A stretch of 26,219 nt of DNA from Bacillota bacterium (GCA_023397905.1 JAEWSZ010000238.1:1-26219), one strand, 5' to 3'. Positions 15,557 through 23,528 are shown, counted from the first letter of the stretch. Notes: a model not told the origin generated them from the letters alone. Numbers and translations are program-made.

Positions 15557-16507
15557 TCATCTGAATCCCGAGTCCTTGTATTCTTCAGATTTATTAATAT
15601 TTCCAAGAACTCTTTCGCTAAGAGCCTTTGCCGCGTTATAACCCATTTTCTTCTGCCTGTTGTTCATGGCGGCGACTTCTACTATTATTGCCAGATTTCG
15701 GCCCGGACTGACAGGAATATTGAGACAGGGTACCATCAAGCCCAATATATCTGTGTATTCTTCCTCAAGTCCCAGTCTATCATAAATCTTCTTATCATTC
15801 CAGTGTTCCAGCTTGATAACCAGATTTATATTTTCGGTCATCTTGACCGATCCCACACCGTAGAGGTTCTTTACGTCCAGTATGCCTATGCCCCTTATTT
15901 CTATAAAATGCCGGATAATATCCGGCGCCGTACCCACAAGGGTCTTATCCGAAACCTTCCTGATCTCCACATTGTCGTCGGCTACCAGCCTGTGCCCTCT
16001 TTTTACAAGCTCAAGCGCTATTTCACTCTTTCCGACTCCGCTTTCACCCAGAATGAGAATGCCCTCGCCGTAAACCTCCACCAGAACGCCATGCATACTG
16101 GTCCTGGGTGCCAGCTGCAGATTCAGGTATCTGATAACCCCGCTCATAAACCGGGATGTGACATCGTCGGTTCTGAGAACGGGTATGTTGTGTTTTCTTC
16201 CAACCTCTATCATCTCCGGGAAAATGCCCAGGCCTCGTGCAACCACCATGCAGGGAAATCCGCATTTAAAGAAATTGTCCAGCCTCCTGTAGCGGTCTTC
16301 CTCTCTCAGCTGCATTAAATAGGCCGTTTCCCCTTTTCCTATGATCTGCATTCTGTCTGTCCCAAAGTACTCCATATAGCCGGCCAGCTGTAAGCCCGGC
16401 CTGTTAACATCCGCGGACGTTATGCACACGTTTTCATAATCCTTGCAGCCTGTCAGCTCTTCCAGCTGAAATTCTTCCATTATTTCTTTTATAGTAACAG
16501 AAAACAT
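15557..16507 (-). CDS. hprK: HPr kinase/phosphorylase
   Basis: HprK phosphorylates Ser46 of HPr and reverses the reaction, which drives CcpA-dependent catabolite control in Firmicutes. The 316-residue protein has the N-terminal HprK_N domain, then HGVLVEVYG (H139), Walker A GESGVGKS (residues 154-161) and the family signature EIRGIGILDVKNLYG (203-217). The C-terminal NNRQKKMGYNAAKALSER is also typical. ATG at 16507 follows GGAG by 7 bases. A possible promoter precedes it and a terminator follows it, so it may be a single-gene unit with read-through into the cell-wall genes. Confidence 0.97.
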   Translation of the reverse strand: MFSVTIKEIMEEFQLEELTGCKDYENVCITSADVNRPGLQLAGYMEYFGTDRMQIIGKGETAYLMQLREEDRYRRLDNFFKCGFPCMVVARGLGIFPEMIEVGRKHNIPVLRTDDVTSRFMSGVIRYLNLQLAPRTSMHGVLVEVYGEGILILGESGVGKSEIALELVKRGHRLVADDNVEIRKVSDKTLVGTAPDIIRHFIEIRGIGILDVKNLYGVGSVKMTENINLVIKLEHWNDKKIYDRLGLEEEYTDILGLMVPCLNIPVSPGRNLAIIVEVAAMNNRQKKMGYNAAKALSERVLGNINKSEEYKDSGFR

Positions 16508-16550
16508 ATTTTATCTCCATTTCCGGTCCGGTGTACAAATTTCTGTTTCA

Positions 16551-16580
16551 TCTATATTTCAACACCCAAATCCCTGTAAA
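16551..16580 (-). promoter_or_regulatory. Possible sigma-A promoter of hprK
   Basis: On the minus strand TTTACA (16575-16580) and TATAGA (16551-16556) are separated by 18 bases, about 44 bases upstream of the hprK ATG. A TATAAT further upstream near 16604 lacks a good -35 partner. No CcpA cre site was recognised. Confidence 0.4.
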
Positions 16581-16628
16581 CAGTAAGTATTTATTTTACA
16601 TTTATTATATAATACCCTGAAAGAAAAT

Positions 16629-16700
16629 AAAACACGGCATTTTCCACGAAAAATGGCAAAGGGACTGTAGCAATATTTCTTTAAATACTCCAGTCCCTTT
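16629..16700 (-). terminator. Double-hairpin terminator after hppA
   Basis: AAAGGGACTG (minus strand, 16691-16700) pairs perfectly with CAGTCCCTTT (16658-16667) around an AT-rich loop that has some inner pairing. It is followed by GCCATTTTTCG and a second stem GCCATTTT/AAAATGCC (with one mismatch), then GTGTTTTATTTT. The first stem starts 22 bases after the hppA stop. Confidence 0.7.
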
Positions 16701-16722
16701 CATATGAATCTGTTCCAAACAG

Positions 16723-19164
16723 CTATTTCTTGCCGGTGATCCTCATTTTATAGAAGGAACGCCATACAAACACCACTGCCAGTGCCAGGAAGGCTATTCC
16801 CACAAAGGGCGCAATATCCTTGAAGGATTCAGATATGGCTATTTCCATGGCGAGAAGTCCGAACAGCGTGGTAAATTTAATTATGGGATTCAGCGCAACG
16901 GAGGAGGTGTCTTTAAAGGGATCTCCCACCGTATCGCCCACAACCGTGGCATCGTGGAGCGCTGTGCCCTTTTGCTTCAGCTCCACCTCCACAACCTTTT
17001 TGGCGTTGTCCCAGCAGCCCCCCGCATTGGCCATAAATATGGCCTGGTATAGCCCGAAAACGGCTATGGATATCAAATAAGCCACAAACCATGCCACCGG
17101 TTCGTTTCCGCTTCTGGGCGCAGACAGGAATGCAAACCCCAGCGCAAAGGAAAATATGGCTATAAATATGTTCAGCATGCCTTTCTGGGCATATTGGGTG
17201 CATATTTTTACAACCTCCTTGGATTTGGCCGTAGCCGCCCTGGGGCTGGCATTCTCATCAAGCTGTATATTTTTCTTGATGTATTCCACAGCCCTGTAAG
17301 CGCCTGTTGACACCGCCTGGGTGGAAGCGCCCGTAAACCAGTATATGACCGCCCCGCCGCACAGGAAGCCCAGTATGGTGTAGGGGTTTAAAATATTCAA
17401 CACTTCTTCTGGCTTTACACCCAGCACATTCTGTATAACCAGGATCAGGGAGAAAATCATTGTAGTGGCCCCCACTACCGCAGTGCCGATAAGCACCGGC
17501 TTGGCGGTGGCCTTGAAGGTATTTCCCGCCCCGTCGTTGGCCTCCAGGAAGTATTTTGCGCTTTCAAAATCCGGTTTGAAGCCGAAATCCTTTTCAATCT
17601 CTTCCGATATATCCGGAATTTCTTCTATAAGCGACAGCTCATAAATGGACTGGGCATTGTCCGTCACAGGTCCGTAGCTGTCCACGGCAATGGTGACCGG
17701 CCCCATTCCCAGGAAGCCAAAAGCCACAAGTCCAAAGGCGAATATGGACGGATAGGACATGATATCCCCAAGTCCGAATTTGCTCGCCGAATATGCGGCA
17801 AACATCAGCACAATAAACACCAGGCCCTTCCAGAAGGCGCTGAAGTTCCCGGCAACCAGGCCGGAAAGTATGTTCAGAGAGGCCCCGCCCTCTTTAGAAG
17901 CCGTGACCGTTTCATTTACATGAATGGATTTGGGGCTGGTAAATATCTTGGTGAATTCAGGTATCAAAGCGGCTCCAAGCGTACCGCAGCTTATGATAAT
18001 GGAAAGGACTATCCACAGATTGCCGGCCCTGTCATCTGTGGCGGTTCCCGGGCCGATCATTATAAAGCTTACCAGGAAGGTCACTATTATGGACAATACC
18101 GACGTGATCCACACAAGGCTGGTCAGCGGCTTTTCGAAATCCATATCGTCTTTGCCGCCGAACCTTATCCTGCTGAAAAGTTTATTTATGTAGAAGGCCG
18201 CCACCGAAGTGACGATCATCAGCACGCGCATTGTAAAAATCCATATGAGCATATTGCCCTGAAGCTCTCCTGTGACTGCCAGAACTATAAATGTAATAAG
18301 CGCCACGCCTGTGACTCCATAGGTTTCAAAGCCGTCGGCGGTGGGGCCCACGCTGTCGCCCGCATTGTCGCCGGTACAATCGGCTATGACGCCGGGATTA
18401 CGCGGATCGTCCTCTTTGATCTTAAAAACGATTTTCATAAGGTCGGACCCGATATCCGCAATTTTTGTGAATATCCCGCCCGCTATACGAAGTGCGCTGG
18501 CGCCCAGGGATTCTCCTATGGCAAAGCCTATAAAGCTCGCTCCCGCCAGCTCGTTTGGTACGAAGCGGAGAATGATGAGCATCATGATGAGTTCCACGCA
18601 TATGAGGATAACTCCTATGCTCATTCCGGAATCCAGCGGTATATTCAGCAGCTTCAACGGCTTTTTCTCAAGAGAGGAAAAGGCCATCCTGCTGTTTGCA
18701 AGAGTGTTCATCCTGATCCCATACCAGGCGACTCCATAGGAACCCAGTATTCCTATAACAGTCCAGCACAGAATAAGGATCACTCCTCCTACGCCCTTAT
18801 CCTGCAAAAAGCCGAAATAAAACGCAATGCACACCCCTATGAATACCAGCAGCAGTGCAAGAAATTTTCCCTGCTGGATCAGATATGTCTTACAGGTCTC
18901 GTAAATAGTGTCCGCCACATCCAGCATGCTTTTGTGCGCCTTTATTTTTTTGACCTTCAGAAATTGAAACAGACCGAACAGCAAACCCAGTATACAAACC
19001 AGCATTCCAATGTATAGCAAATTATTCTGCCCGGCCGACAATTCCGGCGTGACAATGTCCGCTTCTCCCGCAAAGGCCACCAGGGGGGTAAAAACTACCA
19101 TGAACACACTTATCGACAGTATTTTTGCTGCTCTTTTAAACAACCGTTTCAATTGTGAATACAT
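16723..19164 (-). CDS. hppA: Membrane-bound ion-pumping pyrophosphatase, divergent long type
   Basis: The enzyme couples pyrophosphate hydrolysis to H+ and/or Na+ transport across the cytoplasmic membrane. The 813-residue product has many hydrophobic helices and a signal-like N-terminus. Active-site loops are DDPRNPGVIADCTGDNAGD (254-272 in the frame read from 19170; subtract 2 for this start), DSYGPVTDNAQSIYE and DATVVGDTVGDPF. Most family members have DVGADLVGKVE before the first loop; here it reads DIGSDLMKIVFKIKEDD. The GNTFKA motif has lysine (K551) where K+-dependent enzymes have alanine, which predicts K+ independence. The length exceeds the usual 650-750 residues. ATG at 19164 follows GGAGG by 7 bases; a GTG six bases earlier is too close to that site. 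The transported ion cannot be read from the sequence. Confidence 0.94.
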   Translation of the reverse strand: MYSQLKRLFKRAAKILSISVFMVVFTPLVAFAGEADIVTPELSAGQNNLLYIGMLVCILGLLFGLFQFLKVKKIKAHKSMLDVADTIYETCKTYLIQQGKFLALLLVFIGVCIAFYFGFLQDKGVGGVILILCWTVIGILGSYGVAWYGIRMNTLANSRMAFSSLEKKPLKLLNIPLDSGMSIGVILICVELIMMLIILRFVPNELAGASFIGFAIGESLGASALRIAGGIFTKIADIGSDLMKIVFKIKEDDPRNPGVIADCTGDNAGDSVGPTADGFETYGVTGVALITFIVLAVTGELQGNMLIWIFTMRVLMIVTSVAAFYINKLFSRIRFGGKDDMDFEKPLTSLVWITSVLSIIVTFLVSFIMIGPGTATDDRAGNLWIVLSIIISCGTLGAALIPEFTKIFTSPKSIHVNETVTASKEGGASLNILSGLVAGNFSAFWKGLVFIVLMFAAYSASKFGLGDIMSYPSIFAFGLVAFGFLGMGPVTIAVDSYGPVTDNAQSIYELSLIEEIPDISEEIEKDFGFKPDFESAKYFLEANDGAGNTFKATAKPVLIGTAVVGATTMIFSLILVIQNVLGVKPEEVLNILNPYTILGFLCGGAVIYWFTGASTQAVSTGAYRAVEYIKKNIQLDENASPRAATAKSKEVVKICTQYAQKGMLNIFIAIFSFALGFAFLSAPRSGNEPVAWFVAYLISIAVFGLYQAIFMANAGGCWDNAKKVVEVELKQKGTALHDATVVGDTVGDPFKDTSSVALNPIIKFTTLFGLLAMEIAISESFKDIAPFVGIAFLALAVVFVWRSFYKMRITGKK

Positions 19165-19176
19165 GTGCACTCCTCC

Positions 19177-19197
19177 TTTTTACCGCTATGGTAAAAA
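19177..19197 (-). promoter_or_regulatory. Hairpin abutting the hppA ribosome-binding site
   Basis: TTTTTACC and GGTAAAAA pair perfectly over 8 bp with a 5-base loop, ending directly at the GGAGG of hppA. It would form in the message leader, where it could affect ribosome access. No ligand-binding riboswitch core is seen in such a short leader. Confidence 0.45.
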
Positions 19198-19205
19198 AAT
19201 CATAC

Positions 19206-19234
19206 ACTATATTCTATAGTCAATGTATTCACAA
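19206..19234 (-). promoter_or_regulatory. Putative sigma-A promoter of hppA
   Basis: On the minus strand TTGTGA (19229-19234) and TATAGT (19206-19211) are separated by 17 bases, about 42 bases upstream of the hppA start. It lies in the 88-base gap after the MerR gene, so hppA can be transcribed separately from it. Confidence 0.5.
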
Positions 19235-19252
19235 CATTCTGCTTTTTTGAAA

Positions 19253-20545
19253 TTAACTTTCCGCAAATAGACTTTCCGCCCGGTTGGTATACTCGTTTAC
19301 AAAAGCCTCGATCCGTTTCCTCAGTCCGGCGGCTTCGGATGAATCAAACCTTACAAGGTCTGCTCTTTCGTCTTCCGGTTTGTAAAGGATATAAGTACAT
19401 ATCTCCTTTAATTCACCGTTTAAGTCCTTCAGCAGCCGCAGAGCCTTTTCCCTGTCGATTTTGCTCCGGGGATCCGTCACTTCTTTAAACACAGGGTCAT
19501 AGCACCATATGAGAACATCGTACATTTTGGTGTGCAAATTGTCATCATACCCGTTAAATGCATAATTGTAGCAAATTTGATTTACATACAGGCTGTAGCT
19601 CTTCCCGTCCTCATAATCATTGCCGCCCTCTTCCTGCTGTAAATAGTTATCCGCATAACGGGTCATCTGGTAGAGGGAATTCCACTCCCGGGCCACATTC
19701 CGCCCAACCTCCGTCTTCATTTTTCCCATAAGCTCCAGGCTGTACGAAGATATGACAATACCAGCCCCAATGCCCAGCACCAGCGCCAGAATAGAATATC
19801 TGCAGATGCGCAGGGCGGCCACGGCCCTGTCTTCATCCTCCAGTCCCGTTATAAATCCGGCGGCCTTTGCAAATGCAAAAATCAGACCGCCAAAAATCAG
19901 TATAAAAAGCGGTATCAGTATTGCTCTTCCTTTCAGCTCATTCTGAAAGGAACGTATATAGCCCATATAATATGTGATCTTCCACACAAGGCCCGAAAGG
20001 ACTGCAAAAGCTATCATGGCGGCAGAAAACAGCAGTATTGTGTTTCTGATTTTCCTTCTGAACTTTGCAGACAACCTCTCCTTATATTTTATGACCTCTC
20101 CGTCCAATTCCTCTTTTGTAATCCCATCCAGCCTGTAAAATTCAAATTCCGTATCCGAGGCGGGCAGAGGCCTGTTTTCTGAAACTTCCTTAAGCAGCTG
20201 GTCCAGCTCTTCTATGCAGGTAATATCCTCATATTTTATCTGCTCCAACCGCTTTAAAATACCGGCTTTAAAAGCCAGCTCCTCAGACGCCCGTGAACAG
20301 TATTCTTTTAATATATCCCCTATTTTTTCGGGCCTGTCGCGCATCTCCACAATGTCCGAAATGCTGAAATCAAGTTTTCTCAGGTCTGCGACCAGATTAA
20401 GCCGCTCCACATCCTCCCGGGAATATGAACGGAATGCCCTCCCGTTTATTTCTTCCCGTTCCGGAACTATCAGCCCTTTATCTTCATAAAACCGGATGGT
20501 CTTTTCAGTTAATCCGGTCAGTTTTACCACTTCTTTTATTTTCAT
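19253..20545 (-). CDS. MerR-family regulator fused to three membrane helices and an extracytoplasmic domain
   Basis: This 430-residue protein begins with a MerR winged helix: MKIKEVVKLTGLTEKTIRFYEDKGLI, then FRSYSREDVERLNLVADLRKLDFSISDI (in residues 37-66), and a dimerisation coiled coil to about 125. After a linker come hydrophobic segments at about 167-189, 208-228 and 249-268. The last 160 residues are polar, rich in aromatic and charged residues, and would lie outside the cell if the N-terminus is cytosolic. I recognise no domain there. Such a layout suggests a one-component membrane sensor that binds DNA near the membrane. ATG at 20545 follows AGGCGG. Its own promoter has the 19-bp spacer and dyad typical of MerR control, so autoregulation is likely. 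hppA lies directly downstream. Confidence 0.85.
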   Translation of the reverse strand: MKIKEVVKLTGLTEKTIRFYEDKGLIVPEREEINGRAFRSYSREDVERLNLVADLRKLDFSISDIVEMRDRPEKIGDILKEYCSRASEELAFKAGILKRLEQIKYEDITCIEELDQLLKEVSENRPLPASDTEFEFYRLDGITKEELDGEVIKYKERLSAKFRRKIRNTILLFSAAMIAFAVLSGLVWKITYYMGYIRSFQNELKGRAILIPLFILIFGGLIFAFAKAAGFITGLEDEDRAVAALRICRYSILALVLGIGAGIVISSYSLELMGKMKTEVGRNVAREWNSLYQMTRYADNYLQQEEGGNDYEDGKSYSLYVNQICYNYAFNGYDDNLHTKMYDVLIWCYDPVFKEVTDPRSKIDREKALRLLKDLNGELKEICTYILYKPEDERADLVRFDSSEAAGLRKRIEAFVNEYTNRAESLFAES

Positions 20546-20598
20546 GTCTGCCGCCTTTTCATGTTTTCATAATGGATTTTATAGCGATTTTCAATAGA

Positions 20599-20629
20599 AA
20601 TATACCATATGACCTTAGGTAATATGCAA
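20599..20629 (-). promoter_or_regulatory. MerR-type promoter with 19-bp spacer and ACCTTAGGT dyad
   Basis: On the minus strand TTGCAT (20624-20629) and TATATT (20599-20604) are separated by 19 bases. The spacer carries the dyad ACCTAAGGT (20612-20620) and CATATG. Over-long spacers with a central dyad are characteristic of MerR-controlled promoters. The leader to the MerR gene is about 50 bases. Confidence 0.65.
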
Positions 20630-20719
20630 GAAAATTTTTAAAGATCCGTTTTCTTTCTGTAACTTTTAAGAAAAATTGCTCCCGGATGGAAACGAGGTCT
20701 TCTGATAGTATAGAATATC

Positions 20720-20763
20720 CCGCCTGGCAACCTGATAGTCATTATTATCCGGCTGCCAGGCGG
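20720..20763. repeat. Long near-perfect hairpin between the MerR and GyrI-like genes
   Basis: CCGCCTGGCA (20720-20729) pairs perfectly with TGCCAGGCGG (20754-20763). Inside, further pairs (GCC with GGT, GATA with TATC) extend the stem to about 17 bp with one mismatch and an 8-base loop. No U-tract follows on either strand. It may end the GyrI-like transcript inefficiently or be a mobile palindromic repeat. Confidence 0.5.
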
Positions 20764-20824
20764 ATCGCCGGCATATGTCTCAAACACCGGCGCTGCTTGC
20801 AAAAAGCCTTTTCAAAAAACAAAT

Positions 20825-21280
20825 CTAATCAATCGGTACGCATATCTCACAATAATTCTCTTTTACCATTTCAGCCCGGTATCTTTCCATAACAGGTCTT
20901 GTTTCATCCGATTTAAGCCCCTGCCTGAACAGCTCGGGAAAAATTGACTGCCATGCTTTTTGAACCTTTTCAGCCGTATGCCCTATTTTAAAAACTGCGT
21001 ATTTTCCCCCGGGAATACTGCCTTCACTGACATTATCACCGTCTATGCAACAGTCCTCCGAAATAATGATACAAGTGTCATAACGGCAATTTTCAGGCTT
21101 GACAGCTTCAGGATTGTCATGGGCAATCCCCAGTATGACAGATTTTTCATTGAGCAAATCCCTGGAACCGGCCCACTTTTTCAATTCTTCCATTATCAGT
21201 ACATTCTCCTGCCCATAAGACCCTATCCGCCTTATATAGGCAATTTTAGAAGATGGAATATCTTCAAATTCCATATCCAT
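20825..21280 (-). CDS. Stand-alone GyrI-like (AraC effector-binding domain) protein
   Basis: The 151-residue product matches the GyrI/SbmC small-molecule-binding fold: an N-terminal IPSSKIAYIRRIGSYG strand-helix, a middle GIAHDNPEAV segment, the SIPGGKYAVFKIGHTAEKV core (residues about 88-106) and a C-terminal acidic YCEICVPID, where such proteins keep their ligand-binding glutamate. It has no helix-turn-helix. Family members bind drugs or toxins, or hydrolyse cyclopropanoid-type compounds, or act as sensors. The function here is unknown. ATG at 21280 follows AGGA by about 12 bases. It lies upstream of, and in the same orientation as, the membrane MerR gene, so a sensor/effector link with it is possible but unproven. 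Confidence 0.75.
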   Translation of the reverse strand: MDMEFEDIPSSKIAYIRRIGSYGQENVLIMEELKKWAGSRDLLNEKSVILGIAHDNPEAVKPENCRYDTCIIISEDCCIDGDNVSEGSIPGGKYAVFKIGHTAEKVQKAWQSIFPELFRQGLKSDETRPVMERYRAEMVKENYCEICVPID

Positions 21281-21329
21281 TCAATATTTATTTCCTTTCA
21301 TCGTAAAGTACATCGATGTCTGGAAACAT

Positions 21330-21360
21330 CCTATAATGATTTAAAATATAAAGCAAGCAA
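21330..21360 (-). promoter_or_regulatory. Possible promoter of the GyrI-like gene
   Basis: On the minus strand TTGCTT (21355-21360) and TATAGG (21330-21335) are 19 bases apart, a spacing seen in MerR-controlled promoters. A second TTGCTT, 4 bases closer, would give 15 bases. The boxes are weak, and the spacer lacks the dyad seen at the MerR promoter. Confidence 0.3.
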
Positions 21361-21503
21361 TATTTTAAAATTTTACGAAAAATACTTCCTGCTCCGGACA
21401 TAAACCCTCCTTTACCGGATGTTTTGCACTTATATCCACTTTGGAATCTGACAACGGATTATTCAAAACAAGAAAATCCAAAAAAATTTTTAACATTGTG
21501 CTA

Positions 21504-21531
21504 TTGACATAAGGATTATAAAAAGTATAAT
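21504..21531 (+). promoter_or_regulatory. Strong sigma-A promoter of the amidohydrolase gene
   Basis: TTGACA (21504-21509) and TATAAT (21526-21531) are both perfect consensus boxes, separated by 16 bases. The leader to the TTG start is about 56 bases. Confidence 0.85.
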
Positions 21532-21556
21532 ATGTGGTAAAAGTTATACTTTTTAT
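21518..21556. promoter_or_regulatory. 13-bp perfect inverted repeat across the -10 box (likely operator)
   Basis: ATAAAAAGTATAA (21518-21530) and TTATACTTTTTAT (21544-21556) are exact complements, separated by 13 bases. The left arm covers most of the -10 box and the right arm lies in the start of the transcript, a position suited to a repressor. A third half-site, GTTATAC, follows at 21562-21568 (approximate), and the same half-site appears upstream of the AbrB gene. Confidence 0.6.
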
Positions 21557-21593
21557 AACACGTTATACTCAAATTGAAAGTGAGGAGATAAAT

Positions 21594-23522
21594 TTGAAAA
21601 AATCAATATATGTAATTATCCTGATAATAATCATCATAACCGCCGCCATAGTATTTACCGTCATCAAGTTGAGAAGCAATTCTAAAAATGTGAAGGCATC
21701 AGCTTATGTAATCAGAAATGTACACATTATAACCGGCGACGGAAAAGAAGAATTCAACAAAAATATACTAATAAGCGGCAAAAAAATAATGAAAATAACT
21801 GATGAAAAGATACCGGTTAAAAATTCCGTGGTTATGGATGGAACCGGAAAAACACTAATGCCGGGATTGATCGACTCGCATATGCATATACAGGGTACGA
21901 CGAATACAAGTGAGAAGGAGAGCGACGAATTTCTGAAAAACAGATTGCCCGAACAATTTTTCAGCCTGCTTAAAAATGGCGTAACAACCATAAAAGAATT
22001 GGGCGCTCCGGAGAGCTTTATATACAAATTGAGGGACAAACTGAACAGCGGTGAGATAACAGGCCCGAATCTGTTGATAGTAGGCCCCAATATCACCGCA
22101 AAAGGCGGACACCCGGCAGTTACCCTGGGAGGGAACAATCCCTGGATCAGGGAGGAAATGGCCGAAGAGATTGAAAATGAGCAGCAGGCACGTCAAGCGG
22201 TAAAAAGACTGGCCGGAAAAAAGGTTGACTTTCTCAAAATCGTTTACCAGGGCGGAAAATATTATTATTTTGAAAAAGAGTTAAGGATTAATAAACTGGA
22301 CATCCAACTGGTAAAAGCCATTATTGAGGAGGCTGAAAAATACAATCTTAAAGTGACGGCGCATACAGCTTATGAAGCCGATGTTCTGGAACTGCTTCAA
22401 ACAGGCATCTATGGACTGGAACACGGAATTACCGACAAATATATTTCCGATGATAATGTAATGGAATTATGGAAAAGCAAAGGGGTGTATTATGTCCCCA
22501 CGATCCAGGTTTTGACCGGGGAGCATGACAAAAATGCTATTAAATACAGCATGTACAACTTAAAAAAACTGCATGACTACGGAGTTAAAATCGCACTGGG
22601 GACTGACAACATGCTGGAAGTCCTGCCTGGCGATATTGTCCATAAGGAACTGGAATATTATGTGGAAGCTGGCCTGACGGAAATGGAAGCTCTGGTCACA
22701 GCCACCCGTAATTCCGCTGAATATTTAGGTATTCTGGATAAAACAGGAACCGTAGAAGAAGGAAAGAATGCTGATTTAATACTGCTGGACAGCAATCCTC
22801 TGGAAGATATACAAAACATCAATAATATAAACACAGTTTTTAAAGACGGCGGTATTGTTTATTCAAAGACGGCCTCAAAAAAGATCGTATTGGATGAATA
22901 TACTTTTCCCTCCTACGATACGCTGGTATATACCGACAATACTTTAGCAGCCTCCAAAAACGCCCTGGAAAAGAATTACGCATTAGACCGGTTCAGCACT
23001 TCAGGCATCATAAAGCTTGATTATCTGGATAAAGGCAGCAGCATCATTGAGGAAACCTTCCGGACAAAAAAGAATCTGGAGACAACGGAATGGAGCTATA
23101 TCAAAGCGTCGGAGGGAACCGATATAAAAGCTGCCGCCAAAGATAATTCAATTACTCTCACAGGAAAATTCAAAAATAAAGAGGTCAATAAGAAATACCC
23201 GCTTGACTCGCTGCCCTGGATGCAAATGGGCGTGTTTGATTTATGCCCGTTTGTGAAATCGGACTATGAGAAAATATCCTATTATTCAATAGGTACCGAC
23301 GGCCGTGGAGCTTTAAACCTGACGGAATTTAATTCGCAAAAGGAAGGTGAGGAAATTGTAGAAATAGACGGCAAAAAATATGAATGCATAAAAATCGGTA
23401 CGGTCATCTCCCAATACTCCTTCATATGGAAGGGATACAGCTGGCACGACAAGGAGACCGGCACCCTTATCAAGTATGCTGCAAAAGGTCAGGAACAAAA
23501 TGCCCTATCCATAAAAAAATAG
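21594..23522 (+). CDS. Membrane-anchored metal-dependent amidohydrolase with C-terminal extension
   Basis: This 642-residue protein begins with a single membrane helix (KKSIYVIILIIIIITAA), then an amidohydrolase-superfamily TIM barrel. Metal-site residues are DSHMHIQG (H96, H98), VDFLKIVYQGG (K215, a likely carboxylated lysine), TAHTAYEA (H257), GLEHG (H277) and GTDNM (D338). The imidazolonepropionase/prolidase-like branch is the closest match. After EEGKNADLILLDSNP the protein continues for about 210 residues as a polar, beta-rich region that I do not recognise. The catalytic part probably faces outward. The start is TTG at 21594, 6 bases after GAGGAG; an upstream in-frame start lies in the promoter. 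It runs opposite to nearly all other genes, has its own promoter and terminator, and is followed by the AbrB-like gene. Confidence 0.82.
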   Translation: MKKSIYVIILIIIIITAAIVFTVIKLRSNSKNVKASAYVIRNVHIITGDGKEEFNKNILISGKKIMKITDEKIPVKNSVVMDGTGKTLMPGLIDSHMHIQGTTNTSEKESDEFLKNRLPEQFFSLLKNGVTTIKELGAPESFIYKLRDKLNSGEITGPNLLIVGPNITAKGGHPAVTLGGNNPWIREEMAEEIENEQQARQAVKRLAGKKVDFLKIVYQGGKYYYFEKELRINKLDIQLVKAIIEEAEKYNLKVTAHTAYEADVLELLQTGIYGLEHGITDKYISDDNVMELWKSKGVYYVPTIQVLTGEHDKNAIKYSMYNLKKLHDYGVKIALGTDNMLEVLPGDIVHKELEYYVEAGLTEMEALVTATRNSAEYLGILDKTGTVEEGKNADLILLDSNPLEDIQNINNINTVFKDGGIVYSKTASKKIVLDEYTFPSYDTLVYTDNTLAASKNALEKNYALDRFSTSGIIKLDYLDKGSSIIEETFRTKKNLETTEWSYIKASEGTDIKAAAKDNSITLTGKFKNKEVNKKYPLDSLPWMQMGVFDLCPFVKSDYEKISYYSIGTDGRGALNLTEFNSQKEGEEIVEIDGKKYECIKIGTVISQYSFIWKGYSWHDKETGTLIKYAAKGQEQNALSIKK

Positions 23523-23528
23523 TTTTTG

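Larger units (their letters stand above)
21281..21593. other. Divergent control region between GyrI-like and amidohydrolase genes
   Basis: This 313-base AT-rich region holds the start signals of two divergent genes. Its left part has a 10-bp palindrome ACATCGATGT (21310-21319) and the possible GyrI promoter. Its right part has a strong plus-strand promoter overlapped by a 13-bp inverted repeat. Between about 21365 and 21500 I see no gene, only AT-rich sequence. Confidence 0.7.

Noticed and set aside
17920..19017. Plus-strand open frame of 365 codons inside hppA
   Set aside because: It is antisense to the pyrophosphatase, and its composition (many His, Tyr and Gln) is that of a shadow frame.
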